Shown piece by piece: positions 19,852 through 28,235 of a DNA stretch of 64,000 nt. The notes beneath the pieces are model-generated. The model was given only the letters and a program-made list of their open reading frames with translations, ran no database searches and had not been told where the DNA came from. Position 1 is the first letter of the stretch; each line of letters begins with the position of its first letter. The position numbers and the translations under genes were made by a program. This DNA is from Erysipelotrichaceae bacterium. GTDB taxonomy: Bacteria; Bacillota_I; Bacilli_A; Erysipelotrichales; Erysipelotrichaceae. The stretch is from assembly GCA_017442805.1 (NCBI GenBank), contig JAFRZA010000011.1:21715-85714 (forward strand), in the 5' to 3' direction.

Positions 19852-19905
19852 GTTTTTAACGACATTTTGGGTTTCCCATTCGTTATATAGATAGGAGGGA
19901 CTGAA

Positions 19906-20400
19906 GTGGCAGTCAACTACCAGATAGCCCAGCAGCAGTTCGCAATGTTATATGAGCGCAACTATCAGCTGGTCTACCGCATCTGTTACACCTACATGAA
20001 GAATCAGTACGATGCCGAAGACTGCCTGGAAGATGTCTTTGTCAAGGTCTACACCGGCAACATCGAGTTCAACGATGAAGACCACGAGAAGGCCTGGCTG
20101 ACCGTCGCCAGCATCAACACCTGCAAGGACCACCTCAAGCAGTTCTGGAGGAAGAAGGTCGTCGGTGATGAACTGATTGAAAACCGCGGCGTCAGCAGTA
20201 AGAAAGACAATTACCTGCTTCAGGAGGTGATGGCCCTGCCGGAAAAGTACAAGGACGTCATCTACCTGCACTACTATCTGGGCTACAAAAGCGAGGAGAT
20301 CGCTCAGATGCTCAAACGCACGGCTTCGACCGTCCGCAACCAGCTGGCTGAAGGACGGAAGATGCTTAAGATAAGACTGGAGGAGATCGAAAATGAGTGA
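19906..20400 (+). CDS. RNA polymerase sigma factor, sigma-70/ECF-like
   Basis: 164 residues. A region-2 block (LVYRICYTYMKNQYDAEDCLEDVFVKVY) binds the -10 element and core polymerase. A region-4 helix-turn-helix (LPEKYKDVIYLHYYLGYKSEEIAQMLKRTASTVRNQL) binds the -35. There is no region 1 or 3, the ECF layout. The start is GTG with a strong GGAGGG ribosome site 7 bases ahead. The downstream gene starts inside its last codons, so the pair is translationally coupled, as is usual for an ECF sigma and its membrane regulator. Confidence 0.88.
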   Translation: MAVNYQIAQQQFAMLYERNYQLVYRICYTYMKNQYDAEDCLEDVFVKVYTGNIEFNDEDHEKAWLTVASINTCKDHLKQFWRKKVVGDELIENRGVSSKKDNYLLQEVMALPEKYKDVIYLHYYLGYKSEEIAQMLKRTASTVRNQLAEGRKMLKIRLEEIENE

Positions 20401-20926
20401 CTTAAGGGATTTCAGAGATGCCATCGACAGCATCGAAGTTACCAATCAGCAGAAAAAGAAGATGTACAGCAACATCATCATGAAGGCTGAGCAGAAAAAG
20501 AAATTCTCACTGCCTACACTGGCACTGAAGCTTTCACCGGTTCTTTCCCTCTGCCTGATCGTCGTCCTTGCCGTTTCCCTTGGCCTGCCGTCATTTGCCG
20601 GCCGCAAGAGTGCAGACGCCTTCTCACCCGGCGATGTCCCGGAAACCATTCCCACGGAAAACGACAAGCATGCATATTTCACCAACGATGACCTGAGCTG
20701 CGAGATCGACGGCGTGGTCTATTATCTGGATGTTCACGAGATCACCGAAACCTCTCCGTCCGCTCACCTCACTGCCTGTTCCGATGGCAGCGATGACATT
20801 CAGCCGATTACCTGCATCAGCTGGAACGAAGACAACAAGGTGTACAGGCTTTATACCTTTGCTTCCGAAAGCGAGGAAAACCTCTGGAAGCTCCGCGACA
20901 GGATCGTTGAAGAACTGCTGAAATAG
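20393..20926 (+). CDS. Putative membrane anti-sigma factor
   Basis: 177 residues. The N-terminal 45 residues are a charged helical cytoplasmic segment. One transmembrane helix (about residues 44-66, LALKLSPVLSLCLIVVLAV) follows, then an extracytoplasmic domain of about 110 residues. The ATG overlaps the sigma gene's stop by 8 bases. Position and topology point to an anti-sigma factor sensing the cell surface. No zinc-binding HxxxCxxC motif is present, so it is not a ZAS-type anti-sigma. The role is inferred from context. Confidence 0.6.
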   Translation: MSDLRDFRDAIDSIEVTNQQKKKMYSNIIMKAEQKKKFSLPTLALKLSPVLSLCLIVVLAVSLGLPSFAGRKSADAFSPGDVPETIPTENDKHAYFTNDDLSCEIDGVVYYLDVHEITETSPSAHLTACSDGSDDIQPITCISWNEDNKVYRLYTFASESEENLWKLRDRIVEELLK

Positions 20927-20950
20927 CCGCAGACCGACACACATCATCTG

Positions 20951-20984
20951 AAGGCTCCGTTCTGATAGACAGAGCCTTTTATTT
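20951..20984 (+). terminator. Terminator of sigma/anti-sigma operon
   Basis: AAGGCTC/GAGCCTT stem with a 14-base loop, followed by TTTATTT. Confidence 0.75.
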
Positions 20985-21008
20985 CGCGCAGAAGCCCCAT
21001 CGCTCCAT

Positions 21009-21034
21009 GAAAAAAAGCGGGTCACATGACCCGC
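21009..21034 (-). terminator. Terminator overlapping the stop of the 162-aa hypothetical
   Basis: Perfect 8-bp stem GCGGGTCA/TGACCCGC with a 2-base centre, followed on the minus strand by seven Ts. The TGA stop of the gene lies inside the stem. Confidence 0.85.
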
Positions 21035-21510
21035 CATTGTCTTAATTCCTTTTCGCTGTCTTTTCTTTTCCCCTCTGCCGGCTGCCATACGTACAGGCCC
21101 TGGCCTGCTGCCAGTTTCTGAAGCAGCGTCTTCAGGGAAGAAGACGGGTTATAAACCGTCATGTGGCTGTCGGTGGAATCGAAACTGATCAGCGCATTAC
21201 CCTGTTCGACAGCGATCAGCAGTTCCGCGTTCCCCTTTTTCGGGCAGAACATTTCAACCAGTTTTTCCGGAGCGGGATTCTTCTGCCAGTCTTCACTGCG
21301 GGCTTCCGTGACCCAGATGTCCTGATAACAGTTCAGCCTGATGATCACTTCAGCGAAACATTCATGCAGTTTCTCCTTACGTTTGCCTTCCAGAAGATAG
21401 CTCTCTACGGCGCCGAATTGGCCGCCGCTATGGGCAGGCACCTGAGCGGGCAGAAAGTCAATGACCCAGTATTCGCTCTCCAGCAGTTTTTCAATGTCAA
21501 ATTTCTTCAT
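21022..21510 (-). CDS. Hypothetical protein, 162 aa
   Basis: A soluble protein I do not recognise. It has no signal peptide or membrane segment, mixed alpha/beta composition and a basic C-terminus (EGKRKDSEKELRQWR). It opens MKKFDIEKLLESEYWVIDFLP and has a GNAELLIAVEQG central strand, features seen in small uncharacterised proteins of Firmicutes. It lies 24 bases downstream of guaB on the same strand and ends in a strong terminator, so the two probably share a transcript. Confidence 0.7.
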   Translation of the reverse strand: MKKFDIEKLLESEYWVIDFLPAQVPAHSGGQFGAVESYLLEGKRKEKLHECFAEVIIRLNCYQDIWVTEARSEDWQKNPAPEKLVEMFCPKKGNAELLIAVEQGNALISFDSTDSHMTVYNPSSSLKTLLQKLAAGQGLYVWQPAEGKRKDSEKELRQWRVM

Positions 21511-21534
21511 CGATATTCTCTTCCTGAAGGCTCA

Positions 21535-23043
21535 TCAGCCGAGATTCTGATTGCCGTTGTTCTTGACGATAACGTCATGAGCGCCGCCTTCAACGATGGA
21601 AGTAGCGGAGACGACGGTCAGACGGGCATTCTTCTGCAGTTCACGGATGGAAGTGACGCCGCAGTTGCACATCGTGGACTTGATCTTGCTGATGGTCATC
21701 TCGACGTTATCCTTCAGAGGCCCGGCATAGGGAACATAGGAATCGACGCCTTCCTCAAAGGACAGCTTGGAGGCTCCGCCCATGTCGTATCTCTGCCAGT
21801 TGCGGGCGCGGTTGGAACCTTCGCCCCAGTATTCCTTGACATACTGGCCGTTGATGATCAGCCGGTCGGTCGGCGACTCATCGAAGCGGGCGAAGTAACG
21901 CCCCAGCATGATGAAGTCAGCGCCCATGGCCAGAGCCAGGGTCATGTGATAGTCGTAAACGATGCCGCCATCCGAGCAGATCGGGACGTAGACACCGGTC
22001 TTTTCAAAGTATTCATCGCGGGCTCTGGCGACATCGATCAGCGCGCTGGCCTGGCCGCGGCCGATGCCCTTGGTTTCCCGGGTGATGCAGATGGAACCGC
22101 CGCCGATGCCGACCTTGACGAAGTCGGCGCCGCTGTCAGCCAGGAAACGGAAACCTTCGCCGTCAACGACATTGCCGGCTCCCACCTTGACGCTGTCACC
22201 GTAGTTTTCCCGGATCCATTCAATGGTCTTCTGCTGCCAGACGCTGAAGCCCTCGGAGGAGTCGATGCACAGAATGTCCGCTCCCGCCTCGATCAGAGCC
22301 GGTACTCTCTCCTTATAGTCACGGGAGTTGATGCCGGCGCCGACCATGTAGCGCTTCTTTTCATCCAGCAGTTCGTCGGGATTGTCCTTATGGGATTCGT
22401 AGTCCTTGCGGAAGACAAAGGCGACCAGCTGCTGTGAGTCGTTGATGACCGGTAGGGCATTGAGCTTATGATCCCAGATCATGTCATTGGCCTGGGAAAG
22501 GGTAACGCCTTCCCTGGCGTAGATCAGCTTGTCAAACGGGGTCATGAATTCCCTTACCCTGGTAGCGGGATCCATCTTGCCGATGCGGTAGTCACGGGAA
22601 GTGACGACTCCCAGCAATTTGCCATGAGCGCTGCCGTCTTCGGTAACGGCCATGGTGGAGTGCCCGGAAGCTTTCTTCAGCGCCACGGCATCAGCCATGG
22701 TCGCTTCCGGCGAAATGTTGGAATCGGAAAGCACGAAGCCAGCCTTGTAGTCCTTGACCTTCTTGACCATCCGGGCCTGGTTTTCGATGCTCTGGGCGCC
22801 ATAGATGAACGACAGGCCGCCCTGACGGGCCAGAGCGATGGCCATGCGGTCGTCGGATACCGACTGCATGACGGCTGAAACTAAGGGGATGTTGAGCTTC
22901 AGGCCCTCTGGTTCAGAGCCTCTGTACCGGGTGATCGTCGTGGAAACATCCACATTGTCGGTTACGCAGTCCTCACCGGTGTAGCCGGGAAGCAGAAGAT
23001 ATTCGGAAAAAGTGCGGGAAACATCATCCAGATACTGAGCCAT
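21535..23043 (-). CDS. guaB: Inosine-5'-monophosphate dehydrogenase
   Basis: 502 residues. Oxidises IMP to XMP with NAD+, the committed step to GMP. It is a TIM barrel interrupted by two CBS domains (about residues 107-220), which usually bind adenine or guanine nucleotides for allosteric control. The catalytic loop [12 protein letters not shown] places the active-site Cys at 319, and the flap region includes [29 protein letters not shown] lies at 23071-23076 on the minus strand, with a clear GGAGG ribosome site before the ATG. Confidence 0.95.
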   Translation of the reverse strand: MAQYLDDVSRTFSEYLLLPGYTGEDCVTDNVDVSTTITRYRGSEPEGLKLNIPLVSAVMQSVSDDRMAIALARQGGLSFIYGAQSIENQARMVKKVKDYKAGFVLSDSNISPEATMADAVALKKASGHSTMAVTEDGSAHGKLLGVVTSRDYRIGKMDPATRVREFMTPFDKLIYAREGVTLSQANDMIWDHKLNALPVINDSQQLVAFVFRKDYESHKDNPDELLDEKKRYMVGAGINSRDYKERVPALIEAGADILCIDSSEGFSVWQQKTIEWIRENYGDSVKVGAGNVVDGEGFRFLADSGADFVKVGIGGGSICITRETKGIGRGQASALIDVARARDEYFEKTGVYVPICSDGGIVYDYHMTLALAMGADFIMLGRYFARFDESPTDRLIINGQYVKEYWGEGSNRARNWQRYDMGGASKLSFEEGVDSYVPYAGPLKDNVEMTISKIKSTMCNCGVTSIRELQKNARLTVVSATSIVEGGAHDVIVKNNGNQNLG

Positions 23044-23133
23044 TTACCAAACCTCCGTTTAATTGTATCTATTATACTATTTATTCTCTTTATGAAAAGC
23101 AGAAAACGGTTTTTTCTTACCACGCCGGGCTCT

Positions 23134-23162
23134 TTGGCAGTCAGGTACGGTTGTGCTAAAAT
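23134..23162 (+). promoter_or_regulatory. Promoter of SRAP gene (apparently leaderless)
   Basis: TTGGCA (23134-23139), a 17-base spacer and an extended -10 TGCTAAAAT (23154-23162). The start codon begins at 23169, 6 bases after the -10, where transcription itself should begin. Confidence 0.7.
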
Positions 23163-23168
23163 CTAGGT

Positions 23169-23729
23169 ATGTGCGGAAGATACTTTTTTTCGGAAAACAT
23201 CGATACCTCCAGATACCTGAAGATCCTGGAAAAGAAGTACGGGCAGGAAGTTCTGGAACTGTGGCAGAAGGGTGAGATCTGCCCCGGGCAGATCGCTCTG
23301 GTAGAACTTGACGGGGACTGCGGGCTGATGAAATGGAACTATCAGCTCTTTGACCGTACCCTGATCAATACTCGTCTGGAGTCGATCAGGGATAAAGACT
23401 TCTACCGCGAAGATTTCCGGAATCACCGCTGCGTCATCGTAGCCTCAGGCTTCTATGAATGGAAGGACCGCCAGAGGCACTACATCACCACCGACCAGCC
23501 GGCCATTTACCTGGCCGGAATCTACCAGAATGCGGAAGGGCTGCCCCGGTTCTCCATCATCACCAGAGAAGCCACTTCCACCAGTGCCATCCATCACCGG
23601 GTACCCGTGGCTCTGGACTACCGGCAGGCTGAGACTTACCTTAAGGGTCAGCTTACCATCGTCCAGCTGGAAAGCATCGAACCGCATTACCGCATTGAAA
23701 AGGAATATGAAAATCTGTCCTTATTCTGA
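23169..23729 (+). CDS. SOS-response-associated peptidase (SRAP/YedK/HMCES family)
   Basis: 186 residues. SRAP proteins form a covalent thiazolidine link to abasic sites in single-stranded DNA and shield them. The family's essential Cys must be residue 2 after Met removal, and MCGRY fixes the start exactly. The other key residues are seen: Asn67 in NTR, Glu97 in GFYEWK, and His142-His143 in HHRVP. It is slightly shorter than E. coli YedK. No Shine-Dalgarno precedes the ATG, and the promoter is so close that the mRNA is probably leaderless. A perfect 8-bp hairpin at 23715-23736 encloses the stop codon. Confidence 0.93.
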   Translation: MCGRYFFSENIDTSRYLKILEKKYGQEVLELWQKGEICPGQIALVELDGDCGLMKWNYQLFDRTLINTRLESIRDKDFYREDFRNHRCVIVASGFYEWKDRQRHYITTDQPAIYLAGIYQNAEGLPRFSIITREATSTSAIHHRVPVALDYRQAETYLKGQLTIVQLESIEPHYRIEKEYENLSLF

Positions 23730-23739
23730 AGGACAGTAT

Positions 23740-23748
23740 GCTATAATT
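23740..23748 (+). promoter_or_regulatory. Extended -10 promoter of proS
   Basis: TGCTATAAT, 22 bases before the proS ATG. A GGAG ribosome site follows. Confidence 0.6.
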
Positions 23749-23770
23749 TAGAAGTTCAGGAGATTATGTT

Positions 23771-25459
23771 ATGAAACTTTCCAACAGTTATTTCTATACC
23801 TTAAGAGAAGACCCCAAGGATGAGGAATCCCTCAGCGGCATTCTGCTCAACCGCGGCGGTTTCATCCGCAAAAGCAGCGGCGGCATCTACATGTTCATGC
23901 CTCTGGGCTATAAGGTCAAGACGAACATCGAAAACATCATCCGTGAAGAGATGAACAAGACCGGCTGCCAGGAACTCATCATGCCCTGTCTGATTCCCGA
24001 GGAAGTCTATGTTTCCTCCGGCAGAAGAGACAACTTCGGTTCCTCCATGTTTGCCCTGAAGAACCGCTTCGGCAAACAGATGGTCCTCGGTCCAACCCAT
24101 GAAGAGCTGTTCGCCATTGCCGCCGGCATGAAGATCAAGTCCTACAAGGACATGCCTGTCTCTCTGTATCAGATGCAGACCAAGTTCCGCGATGAACCCC
24201 GTCCCCGTTTCGGCCTGATCAGAGTCGTCGAATTCGTCATGAAGGACGCCTATACCTTCGACCGCGATCTGGAAGGACTGGACGAAGCCTATCAGAAGAT
24301 CTTTGAGGCCTACAAGCGCATCTTCGACCGTCTGGACCTCGATTACCGGATCGTCAGAGCCGACACCGGCGTCATGGGCGGTCTGCTGTCGGAAGAATTC
24401 CAGGCCATCTCCCCGATCGGCGAAGACACCGTAGTGCTGTGCGACAGCTGTGACTACGCCAGCAACATTGAAATCACGGAAACCGTTGAGCCTGAAGACG
24501 ATAAGGAAGAGGAAAAAGTCAGACAGCTGGTGGAAACCCCCAACTGTTCCTCCATTGAAGATGTCTGCGCATATCTGCACTGCGATCTGAAGAAATCCGT
24601 CAAGGCCCTGTTAATGAACGTTGACGGAAAGTTCGTCATCTTCTTTATCAGAGGCGACCGCGAACTCAATGAAACCAAAGCCCTCAAGTTATTGGGCGGC
24701 CGGGAACTCAACTTCGCCAACGACGAACTTATCGCCACCTCCAACGCCGTCCCCGGTTACGCCGGACCGGCGGACCTGCAGAACTGCCGGATCGTCGTCG
24801 ACCGTGAAGTGCTCCACATGAAGAACTTCGTCACCGGCGCCAACAAGGCCGGATACCATTACATCAACACCAACCTGAAGGATTTCCGCTATGACGTCAG
24901 CGGTGACGTGGTTAACGTTCAGGAAGGCGACCTCTGCCCGCACTGCGGCGGCAGGATCCATTTCAAAAAGGGCATTGAAGTCGGCAACACCTTCAAGCTG
25001 GGGACCAAGTACTCCCAGGCCATGGACCTCTACTACCAGGATGCCACCGGCACCCTGCAGCCAGTCGTCATGGGCTCCTATGGCATCGGCGTCGGCCGTT
25101 CCATGGCCGCCGTCGTCGAACAGCACCATGACGAAAACGGCATCATCTGGCCCATCAGCATCGCTCCCTACAAGGTCGGCATCGTGCTGATCAACGGCAG
25201 GGACGAGCAGCAGGTCAGACTGGCGGAAACAATCTATGATGCCCTGATGGAAAAGGGAATTGAACCGATCTTCGACGACCGTGAAGAAAGACCGGGTGTC
25301 AAGTTCAAGGACATGGAACTCATCGGCATCCCGATGCGCATCACCGTCGGCAAAGGCGCTGCGGACGACCAGGTGGAATTCCGCTTACGAACCGAAAGCG
25401 AAAACACCATGCTGACGTCTCAGCAGGCCATCGAAAAGGTGTTGGAATTATGTAAGTAA
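23771..25459 (+). CDS. proS: Prolyl-tRNA synthetase, bacterial type
   Basis: 562 residues, the bacterial-type ProRS. The class II core includes motif 1 around GGIYMFMPLGYKV and motif 2 around FRDEPRPRFGLIRVVEF. A YbaK-like editing insertion (about 225-385) that removes mischarged alanine is present. Motif 3 (GSYGIGVGRSMAAVVEQ) and the anticodon-binding domain at the C-terminus follow. Monocistronic, with its own extended -10 and terminator. No T-box was seen. Confidence 0.97.
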   Translation: MKLSNSYFYTLREDPKDEESLSGILLNRGGFIRKSSGGIYMFMPLGYKVKTNIENIIREEMNKTGCQELIMPCLIPEEVYVSSGRRDNFGSSMFALKNRFGKQMVLGPTHEELFAIAAGMKIKSYKDMPVSLYQMQTKFRDEPRPRFGLIRVVEFVMKDAYTFDRDLEGLDEAYQKIFEAYKRIFDRLDLDYRIVRADTGVMGGLLSEEFQAISPIGEDTVVLCDSCDYASNIEITETVEPEDDKEEEKVRQLVETPNCSSIEDVCAYLHCDLKKSVKALLMNVDGKFVIFFIRGDRELNETKALKLLGGRELNFANDELIATSNAVPGYAGPADLQNCRIVVDREVLHMKNFVTGANKAGYHYINTNLKDFRYDVSGDVVNVQEGDLCPHCGGRIHFKKGIEVGNTFKLGTKYSQAMDLYYQDATGTLQPVVMGSYGIGVGRSMAAVVEQHHDENGIIWPISIAPYKVGIVLINGRDEQQVRLAETIYDALMEKGIEPIFDDREERPGVKFKDMELIGIPMRITVGKGAADDQVEFRLRTESENTMLTSQQAIEKVLELCK

Positions 25460-25478
25460 AAGCTCGCGAGAGCTTTTT
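25459..25478 (+). terminator. Terminator of proS
   Basis: AAAGCTC/GAGCTTT hairpin with a 4-base loop, extending into five Ts, directly after the stop. Confidence 0.85.
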
Positions 25479-25592
25479 CCTTAAGTTTTTCTTAAGTAAG
25501 CGATTACATGTTTGGCTAAACGCTCAACAGGGTTTGCTTTTTGATTTTATGTGTTAGAATATTAACATTATTATCTGAAAGGAAACCTTTTT

Positions 25593-26438
25593 ATGAGAAA
25601 AGATGCCACAAGAGTTGAAATCCCTGCCCTGATGCAGTGCATGATCGACCTGAAGCCGACCAGAAAGGAATGTGAAGTCTACATTGACCGCAAGATCGAC
25701 GTTACCGAGCTGGTCAACTACATTACCGATCTGAAGCAGAAGGGTGTCCACTATACCTATTTCCACGCCTTTCTGACCGCCATTGCCAAAGTCATGTACA
25801 ACCGGCCCCGTCTGAACTATTTCGTAGCCAACCGCCACATGTACACCCACAATGACATTACCCTGTCCTTCGTCGCCAAGATCGCTCTGGAAGACAAGTC
25901 AGATGAGCTGATGCTGGTGGTTCCGGTTGAGGAAAACGATAATCTCGAAACGCTGGCCGCCAAGGCGACCGGCCTGGTTACCAACCTGCGTAATTCCAAG
26001 CCCGAGAAATCCGGCGCCAACGGCGCAGCTGACGCCCTGGGCAAGCTTCCCAACATCATCAGAGTACCGATCTTCTGGCTGATGAAGAAACTGGGTGAAC
26101 GCGGCATGCTGCCGAAGTCACTGACCGACAACAACATCTACTTCACTTCAATGATCATCTCCAACCTCGGTTCGATCCGCTGCGGCGCCATCTATCACAA
26201 CATTGCCGACTTCGGCAGCTGTTCATCACTGGCCACCATCGGCGAGATTGAAAACGAGATGCGCGTCAATGAAGACGGCAGTCAGGAGCCGCGCAAGGTC
26301 TGCCACTTCGGCGTTACCCTGGACGAAAGGATCGGCGACGGTTTCTACTTCGCCCGCTCCATTGCCCTGATGGCCCACATCCTGCAGCATCCGCAGATGC
26401 TGGAAGAGCCGGTAAGCACCAAGATCGAAGACTTCTAA
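25593..26438 (+). CDS. Stand-alone E2/CAT-fold acyltransferase-like protein lacking the catalytic His
   Basis: 281 residues matching only the catalytic domain of 2-oxoacid dehydrogenase E2 or chloramphenicol acetyltransferase. No lipoyl or subunit-binding domain is present. Near the C-terminus the active-site motif (normally DHRxxDG or HHxxxDG) reads DERIGDG at 244-250, so Glu245 replaces the catalytic His while Asp249 is kept. An E2 role is also unlikely from context, since no dehydrogenase genes are nearby. Function unknown. It could be a non-catalytic binding protein or an acyltransferase with altered chemistry. It ends in a bidirectional terminator shared with coaD. Confidence 0.8.
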   Translation: MRKDATRVEIPALMQCMIDLKPTRKECEVYIDRKIDVTELVNYITDLKQKGVHYTYFHAFLTAIAKVMYNRPRLNYFVANRHMYTHNDITLSFVAKIALEDKSDELMLVVPVEENDNLETLAAKATGLVTNLRNSKPEKSGANGAADALGKLPNIIRVPIFWLMKKLGERGMLPKSLTDNNIYFTSMIISNLGSIRCGAIYHNIADFGSCSSLATIGEIENEMRVNEDGSQEPRKVCHFGVTLDERIGDGFYFARSIALMAHILQHPQMLEEPVSTKIEDF

Positions 26439-26456
26439 ACATCAACAAGCCATAGA

Positions 26457-26510
26457 AAAAGAACTGTCACTGCCCACGCTGTAGGCGACCGGGAGCTGAC
26501 AGTTCTTTTA
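26457..26510. terminator. Bidirectional terminator between E2-like gene and coaD
   Basis: Perfect 11-bp stem AAGAACTGTCA/TGACAGTTCTT with a 27-base loop. T-rich tracts lie on both strands, between two convergent genes. Confidence 0.8.
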
Positions 26511-26984
26511 TTAACGGTATTTTTCTCTCAGTTTCTCCGCTACATAGTCATCAACGAAGCTCTCCAGCGGTCCGTCGTTGGCGGCGATGGTCTTGGCCGT
26601 CGAAGATGACAGGAAGGAATACTGCGGCTTGGCCAGGATGAAGACCGTTTCCACGTCCGGTGAAATGGTCATGTTGGCGGTCGCCAGCTGCATTTCATAC
26701 TCGTAATCGGAAACCGCCCTGATTCCTCTGACGATAACGTTGGCGCCGACCTTGCGGGCGAACTCAGCGGTCAGGCCCTCGCCGATCACCACGGAGACGT
26801 TCTTCAGATGGGCGACGGAGTGCTCGATCATTTCCTTTCTTTCCACGAAAGTAAAGGTGCCGGACTTCTCGTCATTGGCCATGATGACGATGACCAGTTT
26901 CTCCATCAGAGACGCTGCTCTTTCGATGATGTCCAGATGTCCGTAGGTAATGGGATCAAAGGAACCCGGATAAATTGCGATCAT
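26511..26984 (-). CDS. coaD: Phosphopantetheine adenylyltransferase
   Basis: 157 residues. Makes dephospho-CoA from 4'-phosphopantetheine and ATP, the fourth step of CoA synthesis. The nucleotidyltransferase motif GSFDPITYGHLDI is near the N-terminus, and the second motif appears as YSFLSSSTAKTI. The frame stays open upstream to 27059, but ATG 26984 has the strong AGGAGG ribosome site and gives the family-standard MIAIYPGSFDP start. It follows the FtsW/RodA-type gene with an 11-base gap. Confidence 0.95.
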   Translation of the reverse strand: MIAIYPGSFDPITYGHLDIIERAASLMEKLVIVIMANDEKSGTFTFVERKEMIEHSVAHLKNVSVVIGEGLTAEFARKVGANVIVRGIRAVSDYEYEMQLATANMTISPDVETVFILAKPQYSFLSSSTAKTIAANDGPLESFVDDYVAEKLREKYR

Positions 26985-26995
26985 GTTCTTTCCTC

Positions 26996-28207
26996 CTAAG
27001 CGATCAGTCTGCGGCGCTCTTCGCGTCCTCTGTGATAATTGTCGATGACCGCCTGACACATGCCCAGACAGATCATGATTGATAACATGGCGCTGCCGCC
27101 GTGCGATATCAGAAGCAGCGGCACGCCGGTCAGCGGGATCAGACCGCTGACGCCGCCCACGTTCATGAAGAAGTGGACGAACAGGTAACAGGTCGTTCCG
27201 ACCAGAATGGCCTTGTCAGCTTCCTTTGTGACCAGCCGGCTGTAGCGGAGCAGACGCCAGATGATGATGATATAGCCGCCGAAGACGATGGTGATGCCGA
27301 TCAGTCCCAGTTCCTCGACGATGATGGCAAAGATGTAGTCAGCCGTAGCGGAGACCAGATAGCCGAACTTCTGGACTGACTGTCCCAGACCGACGCCGAT
27401 GATCGAGCCCTTGGATATTCCCAGAAGGGAATAGAAGATCTCCCTGGTGGCATCGGAAGTATAGCTGGGATGACGGACAGCCTGGAAACGGGCCGCGATG
27501 TGCGTCAGACCGATCTTCGTCAGCAGCTGCTGTCCGGGTTCACCCAGCAGGTAGATGTACAGAAAGCCCAAGCCGAACAGCACCAGGCCGGCAAAGATCT
27601 GCCAGCCGGTCAGCACGCGGTTGGAGGGCAGCAAGAACAGCAGAATGGCGATGGCTCCGATGGTAACGGCGGTACCGATGTCCTTCTGGACGCCGGCCAC
27701 GAAGGCGAACATCATGACGATTATCAGCATCGGCCGCAGAATGGCCCAGGAAAAGCCGTTGAACCCCTTGAAGCGCTTGTCACAGTAGAAGACGGCGATC
27801 AGCAGAATGACCACGATCTTGGCGAATTCGCTGGGCTGAATGTCAACAGGCATCCACTTGGCGTAGATCCAGGAATAGTTGCCGTTCTTGGCCCCGTTGA
27901 CGTAGCAGCAGACCACCGCGGCGACTAACAGGGCGAACTCGCCCAGGATGATAGCATACATCCAGCCGACGCCGAGCTTGTCCAGACGGAAATAATTGGA
28001 GATCACGTGATAGGCAATCACGCAGACCGTCAGAACCAGAACGCTCTTGCCGATGTTGGCAATGGTGTTCTCTACCGTTGAACCGGTATTGATGCCGGCG
28101 CTGCTGGTTACCACGATGCCGAAAATCAGCAATCCATAGATTGCCGCGGACAGGATCTTATCGCTGCGCTTACCGCAGACGAAGACTGATCGAATCAACT
28201 TGCGCAC
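26996..28207 (-). CDS. FtsW/RodA/SpoVE-family SEDS protein
   Basis: About 403 residues with ten transmembrane helices. SEDS proteins are peptidoglycan glycosyltransferases of the divisome or elongasome. The family loop IQPSEFAK, the DIGTAV region and the C-terminal GLIPLTGVPLLLISHGGSA are clear, the last closest to FtsW/SpoVE. The frame opens at GTG 28216, but the AGAGG site would overlap that start. GTG 28207 lies 8 bases after AGAGG and is the better start. It sits between the PEPCK-like gene and coaD. FtsW versus RodA cannot be settled without a partner PBP. Confidence 0.9.
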   Translation of the reverse strand: MRKLIRSVFVCGKRSDKILSAAIYGLLIFGIVVTSSAGINTGSTVENTIANIGKSVLVLTVCVIAYHVISNYFRLDKLGVGWMYAIILGEFALLVAAVVCCYVNGAKNGNYSWIYAKWMPVDIQPSEFAKIVVILLIAVFYCDKRFKGFNGFSWAILRPMLIIVMMFAFVAGVQKDIGTAVTIGAIAILLFLLPSNRVLTGWQIFAGLVLFGLGFLYIYLLGEPGQQLLTKIGLTHIAARFQAVRHPSYTSDATREIFYSLLGISKGSIIGVGLGQSVQKFGYLVSATADYIFAIIVEELGLIGITIVFGGYIIIIWRLLRYSRLVTKEADKAILVGTTCYLFVHFFMNVGGVSGLIPLTGVPLLLISHGGSAMLSIMICLGMCQAVIDNYHRGREERRRLIA

Positions 28208-28235
28208 TTTCAGCACCTCTAATTAATTCTAACAT

